Below, one piece after another: positions 1 through 8,433 of a stretch of 64,000 bases of DNA. A model generated the notes under the pieces. That model saw only the letters and a program-made list of their open reading frames with translations, was not told the DNA's origin and did not search any database. Within the stretch, counting starts at the first letter, position 1; each line of letters starts with the position of its first letter. The DNA is taken from positions 1 to 64,000 of the forward strand of contig NZ_JAKVIP010000023.1 of assembly GCF_022601875.1 (NCBI RefSeq). Reading direction: 5' to 3'. A program made the translations under genes and the position numbers. Source of the stretch: Chryseobacterium sp. SSA4.19. Its GTDB lineage: Bacteria; Bacteroidota; Bacteroidia; Flavobacteriales; Weeksellaceae.

Positions 1-221
1 TTAGTCTTTTTTAATTGCAATCCAAAATTGCTAATTTTCTCGGAACTCTTTTTCCTAAATAAGTTTAAACAACTTCATTATTAAATTTATTTTAATCTCG
101 TCAATTCTACAAGAATTTCACGTGACCTCAACAAATTTACGAAATAAAGACGGTGACCGATCTGACAAAATTTAAGTAAACTCAGTTGATTAATAGCAGG
201 AAAAACAGGATTGCAAACATT
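1..221. other. Intergenic stretch at window edge
   Basis: AT-rich sequence before the Crp/Fnr gene. I followed the frame that ends in the stop codon complement at bases 1-3 on the minus strand. It meets another in-frame stop within about ten codons, so no truncated gene reaches the window here. No promoter, RNA or repeat was recognised. Confidence 0.5.
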
Positions 222-791
222 TTAATAATGAGATGTGTTTTTCAAAACCCTGTTCAGGCTTCTGACGGTAACGCCAAGATAGGAAGCCATATCTTCTTTT
301 GAAATGGAAATTTCCTGTCTGGATTGCAGCTCCAGAAGCTTTTCCAAGCTATACTCGATGGTATAGACCTGTTGATAAGAAGCTCTGCTTGACGTATTGA
401 TAATACGTTCTGTAAAAACATCCAACAGCAGGTTGTTCAGTTGAAGGCTGTTTTTGATAAGCTGTAAAAAATAGTCAGGAGAAATGGCATAAACCGTGAC
501 GTCTGTCATTGCTTCAATGTTACACAGGCATGCGATCTGTCTGATGAACTCAATTTCTCCGATGATCTCGCCACTGCCTAAAAATTCGACGATATATTCC
601 TTCTCGTTATTTTCTGTAAAAAAACATTTGGTAATGCCGTCTTTTATGACCATTACCTTGGTTGCGTTTTCATTTTGAGCGAACAACTTCTGTCCTTTGT
701 AGTATTGCTTTACGATAATATTTTCTTTCCGTTCCTGTTGTTCGTAAAGTTCTTGTATATAAGCTAAAAAAGATTGATTGGTTCGTAGCAT
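222..791 (-). CDS. Crp/Fnr-family transcriptional regulator
   Basis: A 189-residue regulator. Residues about 25-120 form a cyclic-nucleotide-binding-like beta roll (a run ending in SGEIIGEIEF at 73-82). A helix-turn-helix of the Crp type occupies about 162-184 (ISKEDMASYLGVTVRSLNRV). No cysteine cluster of the Fnr iron-sulfur type is present: the two cysteines at 88 and 90 sit inside the beta roll. It is probably a cytosolic DNA-binding regulator whose ligand cannot be told from sequence. It is divergent from a HAD hydrolase at 870. An inverted repeat GGACA-AA-TGTCC (802-813) lies 11 bp upstream of its ATG and could be an autoregulatory operator. The length is a little short for the family but both domains are complete. 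Confidence 0.85.
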   Translation of the reverse strand: MLRTNQSFLAYIQELYEQQERKENIIVKQYYKGQKLFAQNENATKVMVIKDGITKCFFTENNEKEYIVEFLGSGEIIGEIEFIRQIACLCNIEAMTDVTVYAISPDYFLQLIKNSLQLNNLLLDVFTERIINTSSRASYQQVYTIEYSLEKLLELQSRQEISISKEDMASYLGVTVRSLNRVLKNTSHY

Positions 792-801
792 ATATTGGTC
801 G

Positions 802-813
802 GGACAAATGTCC
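802..813. promoter_or_regulatory. Candidate Crp/Fnr operator palindrome
   Basis: GGACAAATGTCC is an inverted repeat of 5-bp arms around AA, centred about 17 bp upstream of the regulator's start codon and about 62 bp upstream of the divergent HAD gene. Position and symmetry fit an autoregulatory site for a dimeric Crp/Fnr protein. That role is inference. Confidence 0.4.
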
Positions 814-869
814 TTTTTTCAGGTTATTACTTTTTTGAATTTTGCTTTTTCAAAATACAAAAATAAGAA

Positions 870-1559
870 ATGAAAAACAAGATAAAAAGCATCGCTTTCG
901 ATGCAGATGATACGTTGTGGGTAAATGAACCCTATTTTCAGGAAGCCGAAAAGCAATTCTGTATGTTATTGGAAGATTACCTGCCTCAACATTCGGTGTC
1001 GCAGGAACTGTTTAAGACTGAAATGAAAAATCTGCACCTTTATGGTTACGGCGTAAAAGGTTTTGTATTATGCATGATTGAAACAGCAAGCAGGATTTCC
1101 AATGCTACCGTTCCTGTGAAATTGATTGACGAAATTATAACGATAGGGCACGACCTGTTGTTTAAACCTATCGAATTATTATCCGGTGTGTCTGATGCTT
1201 TGGAACAACTGAAAGATGATTATAGATTGATTGTAGCCACTAAAGGTGATCTGCTGGATCAGCAACGGAAACTGAAAAATTCGGGACTGGAAGATTATTT
1301 TCATCATATCGAAATCATGAGTGATAAAAAAGTTAGCGATTATCAAAAGTTATTAAAACATTTGGACTGCAAACCCGAAAATTTCCTGATGCTGGGGAAT
1401 TCTATTAAATCCGACATATTGCCCGTTTTGGAACTGGGTGGCTACGCAGGTCATATTCCTTACTACGTAACCTGGGCACATGAACAACATGAACCTGATT
1501 TGAAGCACGAAAATTTTGTGGAGTTGAAAAGTATTGACAATATTCTTAGTTATTTATAG
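870..1559 (+). CDS. HAD-superfamily hydrolase
   Basis: A 229-residue cytosolic haloacid-dehalogenase-type phosphatase. Motif I is FDADDTLW, with D11 as expected nucleophile and D13 as acid/base. A helical cap follows (about 20-105). Motif II is around T124 (IVATKGD), the motif III lysine is K153 or K154, and motif IV is GNSIKSD ending at D182. All catalytic residues are present, so it should be an active Mg2+-dependent phosphatase; the substrate cannot be predicted. It is transcribed away from the Crp/Fnr gene, with 78 bp between the two starts. No stem-loop terminator is obvious in the 150 bp after it. Confidence 0.88.
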   Translation: MKNKIKSIAFDADDTLWVNEPYFQEAEKQFCMLLEDYLPQHSVSQELFKTEMKNLHLYGYGVKGFVLCMIETASRISNATVPVKLIDEIITIGHDLLFKPIELLSGVSDALEQLKDDYRLIVATKGDLLDQQRKLKNSGLEDYFHHIEIMSDKKVSDYQKLLKHLDCKPENFLMLGNSIKSDILPVLELGGYAGHIPYYVTWAHEQHEPDLKHENFVELKSIDNILSYL

Positions 1560-1709
1560 GAAACGGAATTGATAATACACATTGGAAGTGTCATGACAAA
1601 GTTCAGCCGGTTTTCAGAAATCGTTTTCGTAGTTTTGTTTAGTCAGCGGTATCATCGGAAACAGCAAAACAGCATTTAAGCAGGTAAATTAAATGTTTGA
1701 TAAAAATTC

Positions 1710-3026
1710 TTATTCCAAAAACCACATTTCAAATAAACTTCCTTTTTCCAGGGGTCTGTAATTTAAATAACCTCTATGTGCTTCTATAATGCTTTTGCTG
1801 AGTGTTAAACCGATTCCGGAACCGGTGATTCTGGTTGTAAAAAAAGGAAGAAAGATTTTATCTCTGATTTCGGTTGAAACTCCGATTCCGTTGTCTTCTA
1901 CACTTAGAACGGTTCTTTTATTATATATTTTGATTTCAGTTTTGATGATTTTTTCAGAATTGTCTGCAACAGCGTAAAGGGCATTTAGGTAAAGGTTTAT
2001 TAAGCATCTTTCAATCATTTTTTGGTCAGCAAGAATTGTTTGATCTTCTAATGAATTGATCATTGTAATTTGATTTTTTTCAAATTCTTGTTTCAGGAAA
2101 TTAAGTGCAGATTCTACAATGTTTTTTAATGAAATTGTTTTAAAAACCGGTTTTGGAAGTTCGGCAACTTGCCGGTAATCATCTACAAAATTCAGTAATT
2201 GTTTCGATTTTGAATTAATGATCATCAGACTTTCTTTCATATCCTGTTGGTCTTCTTTTTCTATAATATCCTGATTGGCAATGTATTCCATGTTTTGAAT
2301 CAAACTGTTTACAGGCGTTAAGGTATTCAGAAGTTCGTGGGAAATTACTTTCATCAGATTGTTCCACGCCAGTTTTTCTTTTTGTTCGATGATTTTCTGA
2401 ACGGATTCTAAACTGATAATGCAAAACTGATTTTTCACATTCTGAACTTTTTTTGTTCTTAGTGAAAACGATTGTTTCGTATTTTCATTAATCGAAATAT
2501 CAAAAAATTCCTGAGAGTTTTCGTAATTGGTTTGCTCAATGATTTTATAAAATTCTGAGATTTTATGTTCATAAAGATTCCACGAATTGTATTTAGGGAT
2601 TTCCAGAATTTCAAGAAAAACCGGATTCACGTAAAAAATTTCCCAGCCATTACTTTTCTTTGACAAAATAATCAGTCCGATTTCGAGTTGATTTAAAATT
2701 TCTTCATACAAAAGTTTATAAGATGACAATGACAAATGTTCTTCTTTGGTTTGATAATACAATTTCACAGCATTATCAATCAAATTATTGTCCTCAGCTT
2801 TCGGAAATAATGAAAAATCTTTTTTCTGAATCGCTAAAAGCAGTTTTTCCGTTTTTTGAATATAAGACAACGCAGAATTCTGCGCCAGAATAATGCAGGT
2901 CAAACTCACCAAAAAGAATAAAAGACAGTTAATCAACTTGTGTTGCAAATAAAAATCAAACGCAAAAATACCGCTGACAATCGCCGACAGGATAAATATC
3001 AACCAAACAAAACGACTCGAATTCAT
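1710..3026 (-). CDS. Sensor histidine kinase (NtrY/AtoS type)
   Basis: A 438-residue membrane sensor kinase. Two N-terminal hydrophobic segments (about 7-24 and 31-50) leave almost no periplasmic loop, so it probably senses within the membrane or cytosol. A PAS-like region spans about 105-210. The phospho-accepting histidine is H230 in ISHELLNTLTPV. The ATPase domain shows an N box (RCLINLYLNALYAV), a G1 box (VEDNGIGV), an F box (FLPFFTT) and a G2 box (GSGIGLTLSK). It lies 52 bp downstream of the sigma-54 response regulator on the same strand, and the two form an operon and a cognate pair. The likely output is the divergent efflux cluster starting at 4844. Confidence 0.9.
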   Translation of the reverse strand: MNSSRFVWLIFILSAIVSGIFAFDFYLQHKLINCLLFFLVSLTCIILAQNSALSYIQKTEKLLLAIQKKDFSLFPKAEDNNLIDNAVKLYYQTKEEHLSLSSYKLLYEEILNQLEIGLIILSKKSNGWEIFYVNPVFLEILEIPKYNSWNLYEHKISEFYKIIEQTNYENSQEFFDISINENTKQSFSLRTKKVQNVKNQFCIISLESVQKIIEQKEKLAWNNLMKVISHELLNTLTPVNSLIQNMEYIANQDIIEKEDQQDMKESLMIINSKSKQLLNFVDDYRQVAELPKPVFKTISLKNIVESALNFLKQEFEKNQITMINSLEDQTILADQKMIERCLINLYLNALYAVADNSEKIIKTEIKIYNKRTVLSVEDNGIGVSTEIRDKIFLPFFTTRITGSGIGLTLSKSIIEAHRGYLNYRPLEKGSLFEMWFLE

Positions 3027-3078
3027 AGATTAAATATATAAAAATCCATCAACCAAAAACTATCAACAAACGACCAAT

Positions 3079-4422
3079 TTATAATTCAAACTTCTCCATC
3101 CTTCGGTACAGCGCTGCTCTCGACAATCCCAGGTCTTCTGCTGCCAGAGAAATATTCCCGCGATGTTTTTTCAATGCCTTTTTAATTAGAATTTCTTCCA
3201 TTTCTTCAATGTTGAGATTTACGATGGTATTTTCAGATTCTTCATCCTGAGGCATCAGTAATTTAAGGTTTTTCTCATTGGAAAGAATAACGCTTCTTTC
3301 GATGCAGTGGTCAAGTTCACGGATGTTTCCCGGCCAGGAATAATGTCTTAATTCTAAAAGTAAATTTTCATTTAAGGCCAAATCAGGTTTGTTATATTTC
3401 TGTTTATACTTATCCAAAAAATAATCAGCTAAATCATAAACGTCTTCAATCCGTTCTCTTAAACTCGGAATATTTAATTCAACTGTATTGATTCTGTAAT
3501 ATAAATCTTTACGGAAACGGTTTTCGGCAACGGCTTTTTTAAGATTTTCATTGGTTGCGAAAATAAATCGCACGTCTAACATCCGTTCTTTACTTTCTCC
3601 AATTCTCGACAGTTTACGGTTTTGAATCAGGCTCAATAATTTGGTCTGCAAATGAAGCGGAAGATTCCCGATTTCATCAAGAAAAATGGTTCCGTTTTCA
3701 GCATTTTCGATTTTTCCGGCGTAATCCTGATGCGCATCCGTAAACGCACCTTTTTTATAGCCGAATAATTCCGATTCAAAAAGATTTTCTGAAAGACTTC
3801 CCAAATCAATATGAACGAAAGGCTGGTTTTTCCGTCCCGACAACTCGTGAATGTGTTCTGCCAAAACATATTTTCCGGTTCCGTTTTCTCCTAAGAGCAA
3901 AACATTCGCATCAGTGGGTGAAACTCTTGTTATTTGTTCCATTACGTCTTTCATTGCAAAAGACAGCGTTTTCAATTGATATTGATTGGCTTTTATACTG
4001 ACGTTTTCCCACTGATTCAGTTTCTTGTTTTTTCGGGAAATATCAACGGCAAGATTCACGGAAGCGTATAGTTTTTCATTATTCCAGGGTTTAAGAATAA
4101 AATCGGAAGCTCCGTTTTTCAAGGCTTCAACCGCTAATTCCACTTCGCCATAAGCGGTCATCAGAATAATCGGGAGCTGAGGTTCCAAAGTTTTTATTTC
4201 CTGCATCCAATACAATCCGTCCTGGCCGTTTTCAAAACCTTTCCTGAAATTCATGTCCAAAAGAACGGCATCAACTTGTTGTTCCGATAAAAATTTCAAA
4301 ATATTCTTAGGCTGACTGAGACAGCTTACTTCCGTGAAAAACTTCTTGAGCCAGACTCTCGCCGAAAACAAAATATCTTCGTCGTCATCCACTATTAAAA
4401 TATGAGCTTCTTTTTTTCGCAT
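3079..4422 (-). CDS. Sigma-54-dependent response regulator (NtrC family)
   Basis: A 447-residue regulator with three domains. The receiver (about 7-125) has phosphorylation site D56 (AVLLDMNF) and conserved K111. The AAA+ ATPase (about 150-380) has a Walker A GENGTGK at 178-184, Walker B FLDE at 247-250 and the sigma-54 contact loop GAFTDA at 225-230. A Fis-type helix-turn-helix ends the protein (ISLAAEDLGLSRAALYRRM). The loop differs from the textbook GAFTGA by G to D; to my knowledge this variant is tolerated in Bacteroidota. The protein should activate RNA polymerase-sigma-54 when phosphorylated by the adjacent kinase. A -24/-12 promoter candidate and an upstream palindrome lie in the divergent intergenic region, pointing to the exporter genes as its regulon. 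Confidence 0.93.
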   Translation of the reverse strand: MRKKEAHILIVDDDEDILFSARVWLKKFFTEVSCLSQPKNILKFLSEQQVDAVLLDMNFRKGFENGQDGLYWMQEIKTLEPQLPIILMTAYGEVELAVEALKNGASDFILKPWNNEKLYASVNLAVDISRKNKKLNQWENVSIKANQYQLKTLSFAMKDVMEQITRVSPTDANVLLLGENGTGKYVLAEHIHELSGRKNQPFVHIDLGSLSENLFESELFGYKKGAFTDAHQDYAGKIENAENGTIFLDEIGNLPLHLQTKLLSLIQNRKLSRIGESKERMLDVRFIFATNENLKKAVAENRFRKDLYYRINTVELNIPSLRERIEDVYDLADYFLDKYKQKYNKPDLALNENLLLELRHYSWPGNIRELDHCIERSVILSNEKNLKLLMPQDEESENTIVNLNIEEMEEILIKKALKKHRGNISLAAEDLGLSRAALYRRMEKFEL

Positions 4423-4560
4423 TAAAATTTAAGTTTTGGCTAAAGCCTTTTTATTTTGTCAACTTTTTTAAATGAGCTAAAGCCTATTTCTATTGATATT
4501 AATATCGTTGCCAATTTTTTATTTGTTGATTAAAATAACATCGACTTCTTGTGCCGGTGA

Positions 4561-4606
4561 AACGACAATTTTTATTTTGATAACATCTCTGCTGAACGAC
4601 AATTTT
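4561..4606. repeat. Direct repeat AACGACAATTTT (two copies)
   Basis: Two copies of AACGACAATTTT at 4561-4572 and 4595-4606, 34 bp apart, lie in the 421-bp region between the response regulator and the exporter genes. A looser third copy (GTTGCCAATTTTTT) is near 4508-4521. The spacing of about three helical turns would suit a regulator site. Function is unknown. Confidence 0.35.
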
Positions 4607-4692
4607 GTTAGTAACTGTAACAATATTTTTAATCATTAATTTCGACCGAAAATAAAAATCATTTATCAATTATAATTCATCATTTATAATTT

Positions 4693-4731
4693 CTGTCCGT
4701 TTCCGCACAAAAAGTGTCCGGTAACGAACAG
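4693..4731. promoter_or_regulatory. Candidate enhancer (UAS) palindrome for the sigma-54 regulator
   Basis: A 39-bp inverted repeat. The left arm begins CTGTCCGTTTCCG and the right arm reads CGGTAACGAACAG, with two mismatches over 13 bp. The centre is CAC-AAAAA-GTG, which adds further symmetry. It lies about 63-101 bp upstream of the -24/-12 element at 4794. NtrC-family activators bind such palindromes 80-150 bp upstream of their promoter, so this is the best candidate site for the regulator encoded at 3079-4422. Confidence 0.6.
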
Positions 4732-4793
4732 TCTTGAACTTAATAAATTGATCTTTATTCACATTTACAGCGAGTTATGAAGTTATAAATCTC

Positions 4794-4810
4794 TGGCACT
4801 TACATTGTGT
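4794..4810 (+). promoter_or_regulatory. Candidate sigma-54 (-24/-12) promoter of the efflux operon
   Basis: TGGCAC at 4794-4799, then five bases, then TTGTGT at 4805-4810. The GG-N10-G spacing matches the sigma-54 consensus TGGCAC-N5-TTGCA exactly; the only poor position is GT where GC is preferred. Transcription would start near 4820, about 24 bp before the HlyD ATG at 4844. The divergent gene encodes a sigma-54 activator, which strengthens the call. Confidence 0.65.
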
Positions 4811-4843
4811 AATAGCTTGTAGATAAATAAGTTATCGTCAGTT

Positions 4844-6085
4844 ATGGATACGAAAATAGTAAAAAAGAAATCTAAAATAAAATTAATATCGATTATCGTT
4901 ATTTCGGCTGTAGCGGTTTCAGTTTTTGGATGGTATTTCCTGAATCAAAAAAAAACGTATAATGTAAAGGCGGAAGATATCACGATTGATGAAGTAACGA
5001 AAGGTAAATTTGAAGATATGTTGATGGTGACAGCGCAGACGCAATCTCTTAATTCTTCTTTGGTAAATGTTTTGGAAGGTGGTGCAGTGAAAGAAGTTTT
5101 TGCGGAAGACGGGCAAATGCTGATGAAAGGACAACCTATCGCAAGGGTTTACAACCCTAATACGGAATTCAATTATCTGAATCAGGAAACGGGAATAATG
5201 CAACAGATCAGTCAGATGAGAAGTTCGCTTTTGGAACTGAAAAATCAGGAATTCAACCAGGATAAAGAATTGTTGCAATCGCAAAATGATTACAATACAG
5301 CATTAGAAAGTTTCAATCTTCAGAAAAGATTATACGATGCGGAAATCGGAAAGAAAACCGATTATGATATCAGTCTTCAGAATCTGAACTATCAGAAACA
5401 GAGAAAACAGATTGTAGAAAATGGCGCTAAAAATGAAAAAAATTCCAGAAATACTCAGTTTTCTGCCATCAATAATTCCATCGGCCAAATGGAAAAAAGC
5501 TTAAATATTCTTCGTTCCAACAAAAATAATTTCCTGATCATGTCGCCTGTTTCGGGAAGGTTGTCATCATTCAATATTTCGCTCGGGCAAAATCTGACAA
5601 GCGGAGAAAGTATCGGGAAAATCGATTTGATGGGCGGTTACAAACTCATTGCGAAAGTGGATGAATATTATATCAATAAATTAACGGTCGGAATCAAAGG
5701 AAGTCTGGACAATAACGGAAAAGAATATGAAGTCATCATCAGTAAAATCCTTCCGGAAGTGAAAGACGGACAGTTTTCTGTTGAGTTGAATTTTATTGAT
5801 GCGAAAATTGAAAACCTGAAAATCGGGATGACGTTTGGTGTTAAACTAAAACTATCTGCCGACACGCAAAGTATGATGATTCCGAAAGGAAATTTCTACA
5901 AAGACACAAATGGAAAATGGATTTTCGTAGTGAAAGGCAACAAAGCCGAAAAACGCAACATCAGTCTGGGAAGAGAAAATCCTTTGTATTATGAAGTGGT
6001 TTCCGGACTGAAACAAGGCGAATCGGTCATTACTTCGGATTATTCGGAGTTGAAGAAATACGAAATGCTTGATATTCAAAAATAA
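4844..6085 (+). CDS. HlyD/MacA-type efflux periplasmic adaptor
   Basis: A 413-residue membrane-fusion protein. A basic N-terminus and one transmembrane anchor (about 13-33) are followed by the first lipoyl-like half near 60-105 (EGGAVKEVFAEDGQMLMKGQPIARV). A coiled-coil hairpin with many Q, N, L and K residues spans about 115-230. The second lipoyl half starts at MSPVSGRLSSFNISLGQNL, and beta-barrel and membrane-proximal domains end with GLKQGESVITSDYSELKKYE. It should bridge the ABC permeases in the inner membrane and the TolC-type channel encoded at 15039. It is the first gene of the cluster and sits directly behind the sigma-54 promoter candidate. Confidence 0.9.
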   Translation: MDTKIVKKKSKIKLISIIVISAVAVSVFGWYFLNQKKTYNVKAEDITIDEVTKGKFEDMLMVTAQTQSLNSSLVNVLEGGAVKEVFAEDGQMLMKGQPIARVYNPNTEFNYLNQETGIMQQISQMRSSLLELKNQEFNQDKELLQSQNDYNTALESFNLQKRLYDAEIGKKTDYDISLQNLNYQKQRKQIVENGAKNEKNSRNTQFSAINNSIGQMEKSLNILRSNKNNFLIMSPVSGRLSSFNISLGQNLTSGESIGKIDLMGGYKLIAKVDEYYINKLTVGIKGSLDNNGKEYEVIISKILPEVKDGQFSVELNFIDAKIENLKIGMTFGVKLKLSADTQSMMIPKGNFYKDTNGKWIFVVKGNKAEKRNISLGRENPLYYEVVSGLKQGESVITSDYSELKKYEMLDIQK

Positions 6086-6128
6086 CAGTCAGAGACTGAT
6101 TATTAAATAAAACTAAAAAAATATAACA

Positions 6129-6905
6129 ATGCAAAAACTATTATTACTAATAATTACAATAATTGTCGGACTTTTTGTGACTTCGACAACATTGAAAGGA
6201 AATGATTTTTCAAATGGGATTCAGAAATCAGAGACTAAAACTTTTAATTTGAGTCCATTCGATGCTGTAAAAACTTCCCAGGCTATTGAAGTGGAAATTG
6301 TAAAATCAAACGAAGAAAAAGCCGTTGCGACAAGCACGCATTTGGCAGAACTTAAAATCGAAGTAAAAAATAAAATACTTTACATCCAATACAAACCCAA
6401 TGTTTCGCTTCAGAACGCCGATACAAAAGTGGTTGTTTACGCCAAAAACCTTGTAAAAGCTGAAGCCGGAAATGCTTCGTCTATAAAAGTGAAAAGTGTT
6501 TTTGAAGTCGCTGAACAAACTTTCGAAAGTAATGGAAGCGGGAAAATTGATGCCGATTCAAAAGCTTCAGTTGTTAATATTAATACAAACAGTGCGGGTA
6601 CCTTTTCAGGCAAAATCAATACAAAAAACCTGAATATTGACGCCAATTCTGCAAGTTCGGTGAAAATCAGCGGTTCTGCTGATAATACGGAAATCAATGT
6701 GGATAGTGCAAGTTCTGTGGATGCCAAAAATATGAATATCCAAACAGCAAAGGCAACGGCAAGCGCAACATCAACAATCACTTTAAGCGTTTCAAAAGAG
6801 TTGACCGCGTCTGCAAGTTCATTGGCTAAGATCAGATACAAAACATTGTCAGGAATCAAGTTTTCTGCGAGCAGAAGTTCTGGTGGAACCATCGATATGC
6901 TTTGA
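6129..6905 (+). CDS. DUF2807 (head GIN domain) secreted protein
   Basis: A 258-residue exported protein with a signal peptide (about 1-20) and no lipobox. The N-terminal part (FDAVKTSQAIEVEIVKS) is the start of a DUF2807 beta-solenoid. It is followed by a repetitive Ser/Ala/Asn/Asp-rich stretch (about 135-235) in which motifs such as SASSVKISGSA and DSASSVDAKN recur, as expected for a right-handed beta helix. The biochemical role of the family is unknown. It is placed 43 bp after the adaptor gene and 36 bp before the DUF4932 gene, so it is probably cotranscribed with the exporter. It could be an envelope accessory or a sensor surface for the exported substrate; both ideas are inference. Confidence 0.8.
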   Translation: MQKLLLLIITIIVGLFVTSTTLKGNDFSNGIQKSETKTFNLSPFDAVKTSQAIEVEIVKSNEEKAVATSTHLAELKIEVKNKILYIQYKPNVSLQNADTKVVVYAKNLVKAEAGNASSIKVKSVFEVAEQTFESNGSGKIDADSKASVVNINTNSAGTFSGKINTKNLNIDANSASSVKISGSADNTEINVDSASSVDAKNMNIQTAKATASATSTITLSVSKELTASASSLAKIRYKTLSGIKFSASRSSGGTIDML

Positions 6906-6941
6906 TTTTAATAAACTATAAACTTAGAAAACTCAGATTAA

Positions 6942-8399
6942 ATGAAGACCTTAAAGATGATTAATAAAAGCATTTTGACTTTGATGATGTTTTTATTGGC
7001 GGTGAATCTGAAATCTCAATCAAAAGTGGATGTGGAATTCAATCCTAATATTGCGACTTATTCCATTGCCGAATATTTGGTGGCAAAACATCAGGGAAGA
7101 CTGTTTTATATCGACGGAAAAACGGATATCAGTTATCTCCCGCTCGCTGATTTGGCTAATAAGGAAATGGGGAAATATGATAATTCTAAAATCATAAAGG
7201 CGATGCAGGATTATTTGCAAATTGTCGGTCAACAGCAGGATTTGGCTTATCAAACTTTGATAAAGCACAATATTTTTCCTGCAAAAGGATACGCTTATGA
7301 GATTGAAGAAAATGAAAGAAACAAGAAAGAAACTGTAGAGCAATTTGCGGAACAATTGAGAGAATTTTACATCGAAAGAAAGCTGGGGATATTCTTCAAA
7401 TCTCAAAGTCATTTCATTGAAGGTGCTAAAAACGAAGTCAGAAAAAATATTCCTGCGGGCTATATGATTAAAATGGAAAAGTATTATGGACAAAGATTTC
7501 TGGCTTACAGATTTTACGTCAATCCGTTTGATGTCCTGCCTTACAGCGAGGTTTTCTGGCACGGCAACGGACCGATGTTCAGGTCAGAAAAAGGACAAAT
7601 TGCCAATATGATCAGCAGTGCTTACGTGCCTTTGAAAAAGAAAAATGACATCAAAGATTACACAGAATTTGGTTTTAATCATCAGGAAACGACCAACTTT
7701 TTAATCACGCACGAGTTCGGGCATTCATTTGTCAATCAATATTTAGGGCAATATGAAGCAAAAATTAATCAAAGTAATCATCTGATGTCTGAGGCTTTCA
7801 TAAGCAAAATGGATGCACAAGGCTATTCTTACTGGCCGTCTTGTGTCGGCGAACATATCGTGAGAACGGGAGAAATCCGAATTGCGTTGGCAAACGCGAA
7901 TCCTGAATTGGCAAAGAAATTAAGACAACAACACATCAAAGAAAATTCTTTTGTTTTGATTCCAGACTTTGAAAAGAAAATGGAAGAGTATGAAAATAAC
8001 ATAACAAAATATAAATCGTTTAAAGATTTTGTTCCTGAATTGCTAACTGTTCTGGATGAAACGAGTGTCGAGAAAATAAGAGCCAAATTGGGTTTGCCTA
8101 ATGAAAAATATGAAGCGACCATAACGGTAAATGTTCCCGAAAACAGTGGCGATGTTTACATCACAGGCAATCAATCAAGTATTGGAAGTTGGAATCCTCA
8201 AAAAATTAAACTCGATAAAACCAACGAAACAACCAGGAAGATTACTTTTACAACATATCCGGATTTGAGATTCAAATTGACCAAAGGAAGTTGGGACACC
8301 GAAGCCAAAATCGATGGCATCGAAGAAGGTAAAGATGTTTCTCTGTTGCTTGATAAAAATACAACTCTGAATTACACAGTAAAAAACTGGAAACAATAA
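6942..8399 (+). CDS. DUF4932 metalloprotease-like protein with CBM20-like tail
   Basis: A 485-residue exported protein. A signal peptide covers about 1-25 (ends in NLKSQS). The DUF4932 domain carries a zinc-protease motif HEFGH at 257-261 (H257, E258, H261). Downstream acidic residues (SEAF, then GEHIV) could supply the third ligand. From about 394 to the end the sequence (TVNVPENSGDVYITGNQ, then GSWNP, then a beta-rich tail) resembles a CBM20 starch-binding or related immunoglobulin-like domain. Proteolysis in the periplasm or at the surface is therefore likely but unproven. It lies inside the exporter cluster between DUF2807 and the ABC ATPase, so it may process or respond to the exported substrate. 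Confidence 0.75.
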   Translation: MKTLKMINKSILTLMMFLLAVNLKSQSKVDVEFNPNIATYSIAEYLVAKHQGRLFYIDGKTDISYLPLADLANKEMGKYDNSKIIKAMQDYLQIVGQQQDLAYQTLIKHNIFPAKGYAYEIEENERNKKETVEQFAEQLREFYIERKLGIFFKSQSHFIEGAKNEVRKNIPAGYMIKMEKYYGQRFLAYRFYVNPFDVLPYSEVFWHGNGPMFRSEKGQIANMISSAYVPLKKKNDIKDYTEFGFNHQETTNFLITHEFGHSFVNQYLGQYEAKINQSNHLMSEAFISKMDAQGYSYWPSCVGEHIVRTGEIRIALANANPELAKKLRQQHIKENSFVLIPDFEKKMEEYENNITKYKSFKDFVPELLTVLDETSVEKIRAKLGLPNEKYEATITVNVPENSGDVYITGNQSSIGSWNPQKIKLDKTNETTRKITFTTYPDLRFKLTKGSWDTEAKIDGIEEGKDVSLLLDKNTTLNYTVKNWKQ

Positions 8400-8433
8400 T
8401 CAATCAATCCATAAACTTAAAAAATATACTACA

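Noticed and set aside
6437..6892. Long minus-strand open frame (151 codons) across the DUF2807 gene
   Set aside because: It mirrors the repetitive Ser/Ala-rich beta-solenoid region and has no domain signal; the plus-strand gene has a signal peptide and family match.
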